64,000 bases of DNA from assembly GCA_019119615.1 (NCBI GenBank), contig DWWQ01000054.1, positions 1-64,000 of the forward strand, given 5' to 3'. The DNA is from Candidatus Alistipes stercoravium. Its GTDB lineage: Bacteria; Bacteroidota; Bacteroidia; Bacteroidales; Rikenellaceae. The position numbers were made by a program, and so were the translations under genes. Below the pieces are notes generated by a model that ran no database searches, had not been told where the DNA came from, and saw only the letters and a program-made list of their open reading frames with translations. The number at the start of each line of letters is the position of its first letter. Position 1 is the first letter of the stretch. Below are positions 34,457-43,773 of this stretch, one piece after another.

Positions 34457-35425
34457 CTATTCAACCCCGTGCGGGAAGTACTTCATGTACTGCACGCGCT
34501 GGTAGACGTCGCCCTCGGCCGAGCCGTAGTCCATGCGGCCGCGGAAGGCGTCGAGCGTATCGAATCCGTGGCGTGCGGCCCACTCGTCGATGAAGCGGGC
34601 GATCGTGCCGATCGCCTCGTAGCCGTGGCGGTGGATCGCCGTGCAGACCTGCACGGCCGCAGCGCCGCACAGCAGCGCCTTGACGGCCGCCTCGCCGTCA
34701 TGCACGCCCGTAGAGACGGCAACATCCAGCTGCGGCAGCGCATGGGCGCAGAGCGCCGTGCTGCGCAGGACGTTGCGCAGCTCCGAAGGCTCGCTGAAGG
34801 GGTCGCCCGCCACGAAGCTCATCTTCTCGATGTCGATGTCGGGCTCGAAGAAGCGGTTGAAGAGCACCACGCCGCGGGCGCCGCGCGCCAGCAGCGCATC
34901 GCCGACCGCGAGAACATTCGTCAGACGCATCGGCAGCTTGACCGAGACGGGGATCGTAACCTCCGCGGCGACCTTGCGCACGATGTCGGCATAGGCCTGT
35001 TCGAGCTGCTGCGCCGAGGCATGACGGTCCGTGGGCAGCAGGAAGATGTTGAGCTCCAGTGCGGCGGCTCCGGCCTGCTGCATCGAACGGGCATACTCGA
35101 CCCACGCATCGCCCGCACCCACGCAGTTGATGCTTGCAATCACGGGCACGCCCGTGGCCACGGCACCCTGGACCAGCTGCAGGAATTCGTTTTTATAGGC
35201 GTCGCCGAGGTAGCGCTCGAGGTACTCGCCGGCATCGCCGTAGCCCTGCATGTGCTCCAGCGAGGCGGCCTCGCGGAGAATCTGTTCCTCGAAGATCGAC
35301 TTCAGCACCACGGCACCCGCTCCCTGACGCGCACACTGCTCGACGTGCTGCACGGTGGAGGTATAGGGCGAGCTGCTGACAATGACGGGACTCGAAAGTT
35401 CGAGTCCGAGGTATTTCGCTTTCAT
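34457..35425 (-). CDS. Dihydroorotate dehydrogenase-like flavoprotein without the catalytic loop base
   Basis: The 322-residue protein has the DHOD TIM-barrel fold: MKAKYLGLELSSPVIVSSSP at the start, GAGAVVLKSIFEEQI near 35, IPVSVKLPMRLTNVLAVG and the phosphate-binding end VSTGVHDGEAAVKALLCGAA. Where true DHODs carry N-x-S-C/S-P-N, this reads ELNIFLLPTDRH, with no Ser or Cys base. It therefore cannot be a standard DHOD, and pyrD is already present at 13642. It probably binds FMN and acts on another substrate. Adjacent genes, a 2-hydroxyacid oxidase and GcvT, do not settle which. Confidence 0.85.
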   Translation of the reverse strand: MKAKYLGLELSSPVIVSSSPYTSTVQHVEQCARQGAGAVVLKSIFEEQILREAASLEHMQGYGDAGEYLERYLGDAYKNEFLQLVQGAVATGVPVIASINCVGAGDAWVEYARSMQQAGAAALELNIFLLPTDRHASAQQLEQAYADIVRKVAAEVTIPVSVKLPMRLTNVLAVGDALLARGARGVVLFNRFFEPDIDIEKMSFVAGDPFSEPSELRNVLRSTALCAHALPQLDVAVSTGVHDGEAAVKALLCGAAAVQVCTAIHRHGYEAIGTIARFIDEWAARHGFDTLDAFRGRMDYGSAEGDVYQRVQYMKYFPHGVE

Positions 35426-35450
35426 TTCTTGCTCAATTTATCTTAATCGG

Positions 35451-36551
35451 TTAAACGAACGGGATCTTCACCACCTCGGCCTTCACGGGTTTCTCGCGGA
35501 TCACGACGGCGATCTGCGTCCCCGGCTTAGCGTACTCCGTACGGACATAACCCAGGGCCACGCCCACCTTCAGGCAGGGCGACATCGTCCCCGAGGTAAC
35601 GTGCCCGATCTCTTCGCCCTCGGGCGAGGCGAGCGCATAGCCGTGGCGCGGAATGCCGCGCTCGACCATCCGAAGGCCCACGAGCTTGCGCGCAACGCCC
35701 TCGGCCTTCTGGCGCTCCATGAGCGGGCGGTCGATGAACTCCTTGCCCTCGGCGAACTTGGTGATCCACCCCAGGCCGGCCTCGATGGGCGAGGTCGTGT
35801 CGTCGATGTCGTTGCCGTAGAGGCAGAAGCCCTTTTCGAGCCGCAGCGTATCGCGGGCGCCCAGACCGATACTTTTCAGCCCGTACTCGGCGCCGGCCTC
35901 CCAGAGGGCCTTCCACAGACGGTCGCCGTCCTCGTTGGCCACATAGATCTCGCAGCCGCCCGCACCGGTGTAGCCCGTGATCGAAAGGATGGCGTCGCAG
36001 CCGGCGACGGGCATCTTCCTGAAGGTGTAATACTCCATCTGCTCGACGGGTTCGGCACACATCTTCTGCACGATCTTCATCGCCAGGGGACCCTGCACGG
36101 CCAGCTGGCAGATCTCGTCCGAGGCGTTGTAGAGCTCCTTGCCCTTGCCGGCCTCCATGCCGAAGGCGCGCCCCTGCTCGCAGATATGCGCCCAGTCCTT
36201 GTCGATGTTGGCGGCATTCACGCAGAGCATGTAGGTCTCGGCGTCAATGCGGTAGACGAGGATGTCATCGACGATACCGCCGCGGCCGTTCGGCATGCAC
36301 GAATACTGCACCTTGCCGTCGTAGAGCTTCGCGACGTCATTCGTGGTGATGTGCTGCAGCAGCGCCTCGGCCTTCGGGCCCTTGACCCAGATCTCGCCCA
36401 TGTGGCTCACGTCGAAGACGCCGGCACCCTGACGCACGGCCATGTGCTCGTCGTTGATGCCCGAGAACTCGATCGGCATGTTGTAACCCGCGAATTCGGC
36501 CATTTTGGCCCCCGCGGCGATGTGGTACTTGGTAAATACGGTAGTTTTCAT
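35451..36551 (-). CDS. gcvT: Aminomethyltransferase, glycine cleavage system T protein
   Basis: GcvT transfers the methylene group from aminomethyl-lipoyl-GcvH to tetrahydrofolate and releases ammonia. The 366-residue protein shows [52 protein letters not shown] and the C-terminal [20 protein letters not shown] and [20 protein letters not shown]. The length matches the family. gcvH and gcvP are not in the window, so the system is split on this chromosome. It lies 25 bases upstream of the DHOD-like gene and 27 bases downstream of the GNAT-like gene. Confidence 0.96.
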   Translation of the reverse strand: MKTTVFTKYHIAAGAKMAEFAGYNMPIEFSGINDEHMAVRQGAGVFDVSHMGEIWVKGPKAEALLQHITTNDVAKLYDGKVQYSCMPNGRGGIVDDILVYRIDAETYMLCVNAANIDKDWAHICEQGRAFGMEAGKGKELYNASDEICQLAVQGPLAMKIVQKMCAEPVEQMEYYTFRKMPVAGCDAILSITGYTGAGGCEIYVANEDGDRLWKALWEAGAEYGLKSIGLGARDTLRLEKGFCLYGNDIDDTTSPIEAGLGWITKFAEGKEFIDRPLMERQKAEGVARKLVGLRMVERGIPRHGYALASPEGEEIGHVTSGTMSPCLKVGVALGYVRTEYAKPGTQIAVVIREKPVKAEVVKIPFV

Positions 36552-36578
36552 CGGTTGTATGTGGTATGTTTTCGTTCG

Positions 36579-37778
36579 TTACTCGCGGCGCTTCACACCC
36601 AGGCGCGGGCAGCGCTTGAACTCCTTCTCCCGGTCGAAAAGGTAGCGGTAGGTGGTGTGCACCTTGTGCTTCGTGGCGCAGACGTAGGTCTCGATCATGC
36701 GGTTCATCACCGGGTTGAAATCGCCGATCCAGGCCAGCTCCATCGACTTGTATTCGTTCTTGGTCATCTCCAGGAACTCGTAGTACTTGACCATGATGGC
36801 CGACTCGACGCCCCGGCCGTGGAACTCGGGCGCGATGCCGAAGATGATGCCGAAGATGCGGTCGCACGAACGGCGCACCTTCAGGTCCCACATCAGGCGC
36901 AGTTTCTGCCACAGTCCGAATTTGCCGTTGAACTTGCCGATCAGGCGGTTCAGGTCGGGGACGGTGATGAAGAAACCGATCGGCTCGTCGTTGAAGTAGG
37001 CGAAGAAGATGATCCGCGGGTCGATGATCGGCTTCATCTCGTGCACCATCTCGAGCGCCTCCTCGTGCGTCATGGGCTTCACGCCCGAGAAGAGGGCCCA
37101 GGCCTTGTTGTAGATCACGCGGAAGTTCTCGGCGGCCTCCTCCAGGTTGTTCATGTCGATATTCTCGACATGGTAGCTCGCATCCAGGCGTCCGGCACGC
37201 GCGAAGATCGCCTGGTTGGTCTCCGAAGCGTTCACCCGCCAGATGTAGCTGTTCTGGTTGAAATAATTTTTGAAGCCGTAGTTCTCGAACAGCTCCTTGT
37301 AGTAGGGCGGGTTGTAGGGATTCTTGTAGAGAGGCTGGAACTCGTAGCCCTCGACGAGCAGTCCCCACCAGTCGCGGCGCTGCCCGAAGTTCACCGGGCC
37401 GTCCATCGCCTCCATGCCGCGGCTGGCGAGCCACATGCGCGCGGCGTCGAACATCATGTCGGCGACCTGCTGGTCATTGACCGCCTCGAAGAAGCCGCAG
37501 CCGCCCGTGGGCTGCTCCTCGAGGGCCGCCTTTTCGCGGTTGTAGAAGGCCGCGATACGTCCCACGACCTCGCCGCGGCCGTCGCGCACCACCCAGCGGA
37601 TCGCCTCGCCGTCGGCGAAAAGCTCGTTTTTCCGGGGGTCGAAGACCTCCTCGATGTCCTGATCCAGCGGGCAGACCCAGTTGCGGTTGCCCTTGTATAT
37701 CTTTTTGGGGAAGTCGAGCCATTCGCGCACCTGCGCCGGAGTCGATACCTCCTGCAACTTGTATTTTTCCTTGCTCAT
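36579..37778 (-). CDS. Conserved GNAT-like protein of unknown function
   Basis: The 399-residue protein has an N-terminal segment PKKIYKGNRNWVCPLDQDIE. An acyltransferase-like core contains GEVVGRIAAFYNREKA and the FFEAVNDQQVADMMFDAARM region. A second half has GIAPEFHGRGVESAIMVKYY, which resembles the acetyl-CoA motif A of GNAT enzymes. It looks like a double GNAT fold conserved in Bacteroidota; no substrate is known to me. A minus-strand -7 box TACCTTTG is the complement of 37810-37817, so it heads the unit that continues with gcvT. Confidence 0.75.
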   Translation of the reverse strand: MSKEKYKLQEVSTPAQVREWLDFPKKIYKGNRNWVCPLDQDIEEVFDPRKNELFADGEAIRWVVRDGRGEVVGRIAAFYNREKAALEEQPTGGCGFFEAVNDQQVADMMFDAARMWLASRGMEAMDGPVNFGQRRDWWGLLVEGYEFQPLYKNPYNPPYYKELFENYGFKNYFNQNSYIWRVNASETNQAIFARAGRLDASYHVENIDMNNLEEAAENFRVIYNKAWALFSGVKPMTHEEALEMVHEMKPIIDPRIIFFAYFNDEPIGFFITVPDLNRLIGKFNGKFGLWQKLRLMWDLKVRRSCDRIFGIIFGIAPEFHGRGVESAIMVKYYEFLEMTKNEYKSMELAWIGDFNPVMNRMIETYVCATKHKVHTTYRYLFDREKEFKRCPRLGVKRRE

Positions 37779-37863
37779 CGCTTTCGGTTGTTTTTGTCTT
37801 TTCCGATTTCAAAGGTAACAATTTTTTCCTTATTTTTGTTCATGGATCAAAATTAGCCTCACG

Positions 37864-40851
37864 ATGAATCAACGACTCGAAGCCTATATGCCCGACAGCG
37901 GCCGGGAACCCTACCGTTTCATGAAATACCGGATCCACAAGATCCTGCTCGTCTGCTGCAGCTACGACGGCTACATCCTCGAGGAGGACGGACACATCGA
38001 GTCGCAGATCAACCGCGAATACCTCGAGCTGAACATGTCGAATCCCCCCTCGTTCACGCGCGTCAGCTCGACGGCCGAGGCGCTCGAGACGCTCCGCGAG
38101 GACGACTCCTACGACTTCATCCTCACGATGTACAACGTCGGCGAGCCGGACGTCTTCGCCTTCGCGAAGATCGTCAAGGAGCGCCACCCGCAGATTCCCG
38201 TGGCGCTGCTCACCTCCTTCTCGAAGGACATCTACCGCCGCATCGAGGAGCAGGACCGCTCGGGCCTCGACTACATCTTCTGCTGGCACGGCAACACGGA
38301 ACTCATCATCGCCATCATCAAGCTCGTCGAGGACAAGATGAACGCCGCCGAGGACATCGGCGAAGGGGGCGTGCAGGCGATCCTGCTCGTCGAGGACTCG
38401 ATCCGCTTCTACTCGACCTACCTGCCCGAGCTCTACAAGCTCATCCTGCTGCAGAATACCGAATTCCTGAAGGACGCCCTCAATGAGCAGCAGCAGGTGC
38501 TCCGCAAACGCGCCCGGCCCAAAATCCTCCTGGCCCGCTGCTACGAGGAGGCCGTGGAACTCTACGACCGTTACAAGAAAAACCTCCTGGGCGTGATCTC
38601 CGACGTGGGTTTCGTCCTCCACCGCAACGACCCGCCCCAGAGCGAGAAGCTCGACGCGGGCATCGACCTCTGCCGCCGCATCCGCGAGGAGAATCCCCTG
38701 ATGCCCGTGCTGCTGCAATCCTCGCAGACGGAGTTCGGGGCGCAGGCTGCGGCACTCGGTGCGGGATTCATCGCCAAGAACTCCAAGACGCTGCTCACGC
38801 AGCTTGCCGAATTCATCGGCCGCGAGTTCGCCTTCGGGGACTTCGTCTTCGAGGATCCCGAGACGGGCGCCGAGATCGGCCGCGCGAAGGATCTCGCGCA
38901 GATGCAGGAGATGATCGCCACGATCCCCGACGAGGCGTTCGAATACCACACCTCGCAGAACCACCTCTCGAAATGGCTCTACTCGCGGGGACTCTTCCCG
39001 CTGGCCGCCTCGATCCGCCAGTACAACAAGAGCCACTTCGCGACGGTCGAGGAGCACCGCCGCGTGCTGGTCAATCTGATCAGCGACTACCGCCGCCTGC
39101 TGGGCCAGGGCGTCGTGGCGCGCTTCGACCCCGAGACCTACAGCGACGCCGTGGCCTTCGCCCGCATCGGCGAGGGGTCGCTCGGCGGCAAGGCCCGCGG
39201 CCTGGCCTTCATGAACTCGATGCTCATCAAGCACCGCCAGTACGACATCCACGAGGGGGTGCGTATCATGATCCCCCGCTCGGTGGTCATCGCCACGGAG
39301 TATTTCGACGAGTTCATCCGCATCAACGGCCTGCAGTACATCATCTCGCAGGAGTTCTCCGACGAGGAGATCCTCTCGGAGTTCGTCGCCTCGTCGATCC
39401 CCGCACAGTTGCAGGAGGAGCTGAAGGCCTACATCCGCACCGTCCGCACGCCGCTGGCCATCCGCTCCTCCTCGAAGCTCGAGGATTCGCACTACCAGCC
39501 CTTCGCCGGCATCTACTCGACCTACATGATCCCCTACACGGACAACGAGGACCAGATGCTGCGCCTGGTGCTGCGCGCCGTCAAGAGCGTCTACGCCTCG
39601 GTCTATTTCGCCGCATCGAGGGCCTACATCCAGACCTCGCAGAACCTCATCTCGGAGGAGAAGATGGCAGTCATCATCCAGGAGGTGTGCGGCACGGAGC
39701 AGAACGGGCTCTACATGCCCACCTGTTCGGGCGTCGCCCGCTCGATCAACTACTACCCGATCGGCGACGAGCGCCCCGAGGACGGCATCTGCAACGTGGC
39801 GATGGGCCTCGGCAAGCTCGTCGTGGACGGCGGCCGCACGCTGCGCTTCTCGCCCCGCTACCCGCAGAAGGTGCTCCAGACCTCGACGCCCGAGCTGGCC
39901 CTGCGCGACACGCAGAGCGAGGTGCTCGCCCTGAGCCTGCGCCCCGAGGAGTTCCGCACCTCGATCGACGACGCGGTGAACCTGCGGCGCCTCTCGCTCC
40001 AGGAGATTGCCGACCTGCGCAACGCCCGCTTTGTCTGCTCGGTCTGGGACCGCGAGAACGAGCGGATCTCCGACAGCCCCTTCGACCGGGGACGCAAGGT
40101 CATCACCTTCAACAATATCCTCAAGTACAACACCTTCCCGCTGGCCGAGATCGTCGCCGACATCCTCCGCATGGGGGCCGAGGAGATGCGCTGCCCGGTC
40201 GAGGTGGAGTTCGCCGTGAACATGGACGTCGCCCCGGGGCAGCAGCGGATCTTCAACCTGCTGCAGATCCGCCCGATCATCGACAACCAGAACAACCGCC
40301 CGATCGACTGGAGCCGTGAGGACCCCTCGCAGGCGCTCATCTACGCCGAGCAGGCCCTCGGCATCGGCCGCATGGCCGACATCGCCGACATCATCTATGT
40401 GAAGTCCGCGGCCTTCGACTCGCTCTCGACCGAGAAGATCGCCGAGGAGCTGCTCCTGCTCAACACCCGCATGCGCGACGAAGGGCGCCCCTACATCCTC
40501 GTGGGCCCCGGACGCTGGGGCTCTTCGGACCCCTTCCTCGGCGTGCCGGTCAAGTGGACGCACATTTCGGAGGCGAAGGTGATCGTCGAATGCGGCATCG
40601 AGCGTTTCAACGTCGAGCCCTCGCAGGGCACGCACTTCTTCCAGAACGTTACCTCGCTCGGCGTGGGATATCTGACGATCAACCCCTATCGCGGCGAGGG
40701 CATCTTCCGCGAGGAGCTGCTCGACGCCCGCGAGGCGTACTACGAAGGCAAATACCTGCGGCAGGTGCGCTTCGACCGCCCGCTGTGGGTCTGCGTGGAC
40801 GGGCGCTCGAACCGCGGCATGGTCCGCGAAGCCGCGGAAGACGAACAGTGA
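37864..40851 (+). CDS. Receiver-domain / PEP-synthase-like (PPDK N-terminal) fusion protein
   Basis: The 995-residue protein has three parts. Residues about 20-160 form a degenerate receiver-like domain (ILLVCCSYDGYI, ILTMYNVGEPD in place of the usual Asp loop). Residues about 170-320 form a second receiver-like domain that keeps the key positions: ILLVEDS (acidic pocket), GVISDVGF with a candidate phospho-acceptor Asp near 245, and IAKNS with the conserved Lys near 303. Residues about 420-850 form a PPDK_N ATP-grasp domain with GEGSLGGKARGLAFMNS, AIRSSSKLEDSHYQPFAGIY and LQIRPI. The swivelling phosphohistidine domain (GGxTSHAA) and the PEP/pyruvate barrel are absent, so it cannot be a working PEP synthase. 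Such proteins are often mis-named that way. A -7 box TATTTTTG lies at 37831-37838. Confidence 0.85.
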   Translation: MNQRLEAYMPDSGREPYRFMKYRIHKILLVCCSYDGYILEEDGHIESQINREYLELNMSNPPSFTRVSSTAEALETLREDDSYDFILTMYNVGEPDVFAFAKIVKERHPQIPVALLTSFSKDIYRRIEEQDRSGLDYIFCWHGNTELIIAIIKLVEDKMNAAEDIGEGGVQAILLVEDSIRFYSTYLPELYKLILLQNTEFLKDALNEQQQVLRKRARPKILLARCYEEAVELYDRYKKNLLGVISDVGFVLHRNDPPQSEKLDAGIDLCRRIREENPLMPVLLQSSQTEFGAQAAALGAGFIAKNSKTLLTQLAEFIGREFAFGDFVFEDPETGAEIGRAKDLAQMQEMIATIPDEAFEYHTSQNHLSKWLYSRGLFPLAASIRQYNKSHFATVEEHRRVLVNLISDYRRLLGQGVVARFDPETYSDAVAFARIGEGSLGGKARGLAFMNSMLIKHRQYDIHEGVRIMIPRSVVIATEYFDEFIRINGLQYIISQEFSDEEILSEFVASSIPAQLQEELKAYIRTVRTPLAIRSSSKLEDSHYQPFAGIYSTYMIPYTDNEDQMLRLVLRAVKSVYASVYFAASRAYIQTSQNLISEEKMAVIIQEVCGTEQNGLYMPTCSGVARSINYYPIGDERPEDGICNVAMGLGKLVVDGGRTLRFSPRYPQKVLQTSTPELALRDTQSEVLALSLRPEEFRTSIDDAVNLRRLSLQEIADLRNARFVCSVWDRENERISDSPFDRGRKVITFNNILKYNTFPLAEIVADILRMGAEEMRCPVEVEFAVNMDVAPGQQRIFNLLQIRPIIDNQNNRPIDWSREDPSQALIYAEQALGIGRMADIADIIYVKSAAFDSLSTEKIAEELLLLNTRMRDEGRPYILVGPGRWGSSDPFLGVPVKWTHISEAKVIVECGIERFNVEPSQGTHFFQNVTSLGVGYLTINPYRGEGIFREELLDAREAYYEGKYLRQVRFDRPLWVCVDGRSNRGMVREAAEDEQ

Positions 40852-40955
40852 TCCGCCCCGGCGCCGGGAAGCCGCTTCCGAAAGGGAAGGGCCGGAAAAA
40901 CTGCCGGATCCGAATAAATTTTGCGCGACAGATTACAATTTATAAGAAATAGTGT

Positions 40956-40963
40956 TATATTTG
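40956..40963 (+). promoter_or_regulatory. -7 element of the gdhA promoter
   Basis: TATATTTG lies 35 bases before the gdhA start in an AT-rich stretch. No clean TTTG is found 19-20 bases upstream (the place holds TTAC), so the match is partial. Confidence 0.5.
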
Positions 40964-40998
40964 TAACAGACAAAACAACCTTCAAAACTTCAAACTCT

Positions 40999-42336
40999 AT
41001 GAACGTAAACAAACTCATGGCGGAGCTCGAGCGCCGTCATCCCGGCGAAAGCGAATACCTGCAAGCCGTACGCGAGGTCCTCATGACCGTGGAGGAGACC
41101 TACAACCAGCATCCCGAATTCGAGGCCAACCGCATTGCGGAACGTATCGTGGAGCCCGACCGCAGCTTCACCTTCAAGGTGGTCTGGGTGGATGACAAGG
41201 GCGAGGTGCAGGTCAATACCGGCTACCGCTTCCAGTTCAACAACGCCATCGGCCCCTACAAGGGCGGTCTGCGTTTCCACCCCTCGGTGAACCCCTCGAT
41301 CCTGAAGTTCCTCGGCTTCGAGCAGATCTTCAAGAACGCGCTGACGACGCTCCCGATGGGCGGCGCGAAGGGCGGCTCGGACTTCAACCCCAAGGGCAAG
41401 TCGGATCGTGAGGTGATGCGCTTCTGCCAGGCCTTCATGACCGAGCTGTGGCGCCACATCGGTCCCGAGACGGACGTTCCGGCGGGCGACATCGGCGTCG
41501 GCGGCCGTGAGATCGGCTACCTCTACGGCATGTACCGCAAGCTGGCGCGCGAGAACACGGGCGTGCTGACGGGCAAGGGCATGACCTACGGCGGTTCGCT
41601 CATCCGCCCCGAGGCCACGGGATTCGGCGCCGTTTACTTCCTGCGCCAGATGCTCGAGAAGGCCGGCATGGACATCAAGGGCCAGACGATCGCCATTTCG
41701 GGCTTCGGCAACGTCGCCTGGGGTGCCGCCACGAAGGCCACGGAGCTGGGTGCCAAGGTCGTAACGATATCGGGACCCGACGGATACATCTACGATCCCG
41801 CCGGCCTGGATCAGGAGAAGATCGCCTACATGCTCGAGCTGCGTGCCTCGAACAACGACGTCGTGGCTCCCTATGCCGACAAGTTCCCCGGATCGCAGTT
41901 CTTCCCGGGCCGCAAGCCGTGGGAGGTCAAGGTCGATATCGCCATGCCGTGCGCCACGCAGAACGAGCTCGACGGCGAGGATGCCAAGAAGCTGCTGGCC
42001 AACGGCGTGAAGATCGTGGCCGAGGTTTCGAACATGGGCTGCCGTCCGGAGGCCATCGACGCCTTCATCGCGGCGAAGATTCCCTATGGCCCGGGCAAGG
42101 CCGTGAACGCCGGAGGCGTCGCCACGTCGGGTCTTGAGATGACGCAGAACGCCCAGAAGCTCAACTGGACGGCCGAGGAGGTCGATGCCAAGCTGCACCA
42201 GATCATGTCGTCGATCCACCACGCCTGCCTCGAGTACGGTACCGAGAAGGACGGCTACATCAACTACATGAAGGGCGCCAACATCGCCGGATTCATGAAG
42301 GTGGCCAAGTCGATGGTCGAGCAGGGCATCCTGTAG
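40999..42336 (+). CDS. gdhA: NADP-type glutamate dehydrogenase
   Basis: The enzyme interconverts glutamate and 2-oxoglutarate plus ammonia, the main ammonia-assimilation route in gut Bacteroidota. The 445-residue protein has the catalytic block TTLPMGGAKGGSDFNPKGKS near residue 115 with the active-site Lys. Also present are DVPAGDIGVGGREIGYLYGM, GSLIRPEATGFGAVYF and the Rossmann motif SGFGNVAWGAATKATE near 235. Length and motifs fit the hexameric class I enzyme; NADP preference is inferred. I start at MNVNKLMAELERRHPG (40999). It is monocistronic, with a strong GC-rich terminator. Confidence 0.96.
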   Translation: MNVNKLMAELERRHPGESEYLQAVREVLMTVEETYNQHPEFEANRIAERIVEPDRSFTFKVVWVDDKGEVQVNTGYRFQFNNAIGPYKGGLRFHPSVNPSILKFLGFEQIFKNALTTLPMGGAKGGSDFNPKGKSDREVMRFCQAFMTELWRHIGPETDVPAGDIGVGGREIGYLYGMYRKLARENTGVLTGKGMTYGGSLIRPEATGFGAVYFLRQMLEKAGMDIKGQTIAISGFGNVAWGAATKATELGAKVVTISGPDGYIYDPAGLDQEKIAYMLELRASNNDVVAPYADKFPGSQFFPGRKPWEVKVDIAMPCATQNELDGEDAKKLLANGVKIVAEVSNMGCRPEAIDAFIAAKIPYGPGKAVNAGGVATSGLEMTQNAQKLNWTAEEVDAKLHQIMSSIHHACLEYGTEKDGYINYMKGANIAGFMKVAKSMVEQGIL

Positions 42337-42358
42337 GCCGCGACCGCTTCCTGTAAGC

Positions 42359-42391
42359 ATACCCCTCCCCGCCACCGGCGGGGGGGGGTAT
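42359..42391 (+). terminator. Terminator of gdhA
   Basis: ATACCCCTCCCCGCC pairs with GGCGGGGGGGGGTAT around ACC. The arm contains a run of G bases, and only a weak T run follows. Confidence 0.7.
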
Positions 42392-42419
42392 TCATAATAA
42401 CACAAGCCCATTCAGCCCC

Positions 42420-43694
42420 ATGAATAAACTGCACGCCACCCTCACCGTGCTCGCGAGCGCCCTGCTCTGCGTCGGATGCGGCCCCGACAACACCTGGCAG
42501 CGACACACCGAATGCCTCATCACCGGAACGATCCCCGACTCGCTGTCTGTCCAGGAGGTTCTCCTGCTTCCTTCCACGGACCGGCTCGAAAGCGGAATCC
42601 GGATCCCCGTACACGACGGGCGGTTCGAATACCTGCTGCAAACCGACACGCTCCAGCTCTACGAACTGAACGTTCCATGCGATCACGGCAGTTTCTATTT
42701 CATCCAGTTTCTTCCCGAAGCGAAGGGCGTAAGGTTCGAGTATTCGGAAGCCTTCGAGGGTGAACCGATCCGCATGATCGCGCAGGGTCCCCTCAACCGC
42801 AAGAGACTCGAACGGCAGGCCGAAGAGCGGGCGCGCTTCAAACCCCGCATGGATTCGATTCTGGATGCACAGGAGCGTCTGGATCGGGACAACCTTCTCT
42901 TCAGCGAGCCGTATAACGAACTGATCCGCCAGATCCAGTCCTGCACGGACCAAATCATGCGGCAGGATCTTTACCGGCAGATGGAACGCATGCGCACCAC
43001 CGGAAGCTGTTATACGGAGCAGGGGCGGCAACTCGACGACGAGTACCAGGCGCTCTATCGCGAACAGCAGCGATGGCTGCAGGAGGAGGCCGCGCGGCAT
43101 GCGGATCTGCCCTCTTTCTGCCGGATGATGGAGGAGCTGCTCCACGGACAGCGGATGAGCACCAAACAGGACCCGGCGGAATGGATCGCCTGCTACGACA
43201 GGGTCTTTGCCGACCGCTTTCCCGGCCATCCCTACCACAAGCGGATCGAAAGCATCCGCCAGAGCATGAAGGCCAGAGTCGGCAACCGCTACATCGACTT
43301 CACGCTGCCCGATACGGAAGGCATCCCCACGACCCTCTCGGAGATCATCGACGGGAAGGTCGCCGTGCTCGACCTGTGGGCCTCGTGGTGCGGTTCGTGC
43401 CGCAATTTCTCGCTGGGGCTTATTCCCCTCTACGAAAAGTACCGGGACCGCGGGCTGGTCATCGTAGGCGTGGCCCGCGAGTTCAAGGATACGAAGGACT
43501 GGCATCTGGCCCTCGAACGCGATGGCTACCCGTGGCTCAATCTGCTGGAGATGGACGACGCCACGCAGCTCTGGGAGCAGTACGGCGCAGGCAACGCCGG
43601 CGGCAAGGTGCTGCTGATCGGCCGCGACGGGAAGATCCTCGCCGTCAATCCCACCCATGCCGAGCTGGAGGCCTGTCTGGAGGAGCTGCTTTGA
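42420..43694 (+). CDS. TlpA/DUF4369-type thioredoxin-fold lipoprotein
   Basis: The 424-residue lipoprotein has a signal peptide ending LCVGC. An N-terminal DUF4369-like beta domain (about 30-120) is followed by a helical linker (about 125-285) and a thioredoxin-fold domain (about 290-424) with DLWASWCGSCRNFSLGLIPL. The active site is WCGSC rather than the commoner WCGPC. The position of the cis-Pro before the LLIGRDGKIL strand is Gly (GNAGGKVLLI). It is probably a periplasmic thiol-disulfide protein involved in folding or redox repair. The substrate is unknown, and the altered loop may weaken classical oxidoreductase activity. It is a single-gene unit. Confidence 0.85.
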   Translation: MNKLHATLTVLASALLCVGCGPDNTWQRHTECLITGTIPDSLSVQEVLLLPSTDRLESGIRIPVHDGRFEYLLQTDTLQLYELNVPCDHGSFYFIQFLPEAKGVRFEYSEAFEGEPIRMIAQGPLNRKRLERQAEERARFKPRMDSILDAQERLDRDNLLFSEPYNELIRQIQSCTDQIMRQDLYRQMERMRTTGSCYTEQGRQLDDEYQALYREQQRWLQEEAARHADLPSFCRMMEELLHGQRMSTKQDPAEWIACYDRVFADRFPGHPYHKRIESIRQSMKARVGNRYIDFTLPDTEGIPTTLSEIIDGKVAVLDLWASWCGSCRNFSLGLIPLYEKYRDRGLVIVGVAREFKDTKDWHLALERDGYPWLNLLEMDDATQLWEQYGAGNAGGKVLLIGRDGKILAVNPTHAELEACLEELL

Positions 43695-43715
43695 CGGGAG
43701 CATCCGCCACAGCAT

Positions 43716-43754
43716 GAAACGCCCCTTCGGAAGCAATTTCCGAAGGGGCGTTTC
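43716..43754. terminator. Bidirectional terminator
   Basis: GAAACGCCCCTTCGGAA and its exact complement form a 17-bp stem around GCAAT between convergent genes. Confidence 0.85.
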
Positions 43755-43773
43755 GCAGGGATGTTCCGCGCCG

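Noticed and set aside
31491..34505. A plus-strand open frame of about 1,000 codons across the FAD/Fe-S oxidase
   Set aside because: It is exactly antisense to a well-supported 952-residue enzyme. Its translation is rich in Arg, Gly, Ala and Leu without any domain. Long antisense frames arise easily at this GC content.
35382..37856. A plus-strand open frame of about 820 codons across gcvT and the GNAT-like gene
   Set aside because: It is antisense to two supported genes and shows mirrored-frame composition only.
37840..40635. A minus-strand open frame of about 930 codons across the receiver/PPDK-like gene
   Set aside because: It is antisense to a gene with clear motifs; the translation is low-complexity Asp/Val/Leu/Arg sequence typical of a mirrored frame.
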